NCBI GenBank assembly: GCA_034509495.1
Contig: CM067506.1
Span: forward strand, 15,570,528 to 15,634,527
From: Acestrorhynchus altus
Taxonomy: Eukaryota > Chordata > Actinopteri > Characiformes > Acestrorhynchidae
DNA length: 64,000 bases
Direction: 5' to 3'
A program made the position numbers and the translations under genes. The notes under the pieces are model-generated. The model was not told the DNA's origin. It saw nothing but the letters and a program-made list of their open reading frames with translations, and did not search any database. Shown piece after piece: positions 63,855 to 64,000 of the stretch. Position 1 is the first letter of the stretch. Each line of letters begins with the position of its first letter.

Positions 63855-64000
63855 GTATGTGCCTTTGCACCTCTGCTTACGTGCCTACATCCCCATTTTC
63901 AAAAGCTTTGTTGTACTGAAATCAATGTTAATCACTAAAGCAGGCATCATTTAGTTTATATTTTTTCTTTTAAAGCAACATTATGTGCATTTTTTCCTTA
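63855..64000. other. Start of the next sdccag8 intron
   Basis: No coding sequence beyond the GTATGT donor within the window. Confidence 0.7.

Overview
This window is vertebrate nuclear DNA, most likely from a ray-finned (teleost) fish. The evidence is long introns, abundant dinucleotide microsatellites, teleost-style repeats (Tc1 elements with long terminal inverted repeats, tRNA-derived SINEs, hAT MITEs, a LINE 3' end with a hexanucleotide tail), and vertebrate coding exons. The species cannot be fixed from the sequence. No bacterial-type operon, CRISPR array or virus was seen.

Minus strand, about 59,200 down to the left edge: cep170, encoding the centrosomal and microtubule-associated FHA-domain protein of 170 kDa. 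Twelve consecutive coding exons were reconstructed by joining splice sites. They total 3,388 nt (1,129 codons plus one base) and are phase-consistent at every junction. They start with the ATG at 41,881 and run to 5,103. The C-terminal exons lie beyond the left edge; one possible 51-nt extra exon is at 1,676-1,726. A probable non-coding first exon ends at 58,981. The intron between coding exons 3 and 4 has the terminal dinucleotides and internal motifs of a minor-spliceosome (U12) AT-AC intron.

Plus strand, from about 59,850 to the right edge: the 5' part of sdccag8, a centrosome and ciliary coiled-coil protein. Three exons are certain or near certain (63,321-63,434, 63,540-63,665, 63,750-63,854) and two earlier ones are probable. 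The true N-terminal exon was not identified. The same divergent pair is neighbours in human 1q43-q44, which supports orthology.

The gap between the two genes carries promoter motifs on both sides: an RFX X-box-like site and GC box on the cep170 side, and a ZNF143/THAP11-type and an ETS motif on the sdccag8 side. They are separated by about 570 bp of TTA and AT repeats that hold a perfect 54-bp palindromic arm pair and an inverted copy of a nearby promoter fragment.

The rest is introns, filled with nested and repeated mobile-element debris: a Tc1 element with another element inserted in it, several hAT MITEs with 8-bp target duplications, a SINE family in seven to eight copies, LINE reverse-transcriptase remnants, a fold-back element and many microsatellites, some lying directly against cep170 splice sites.
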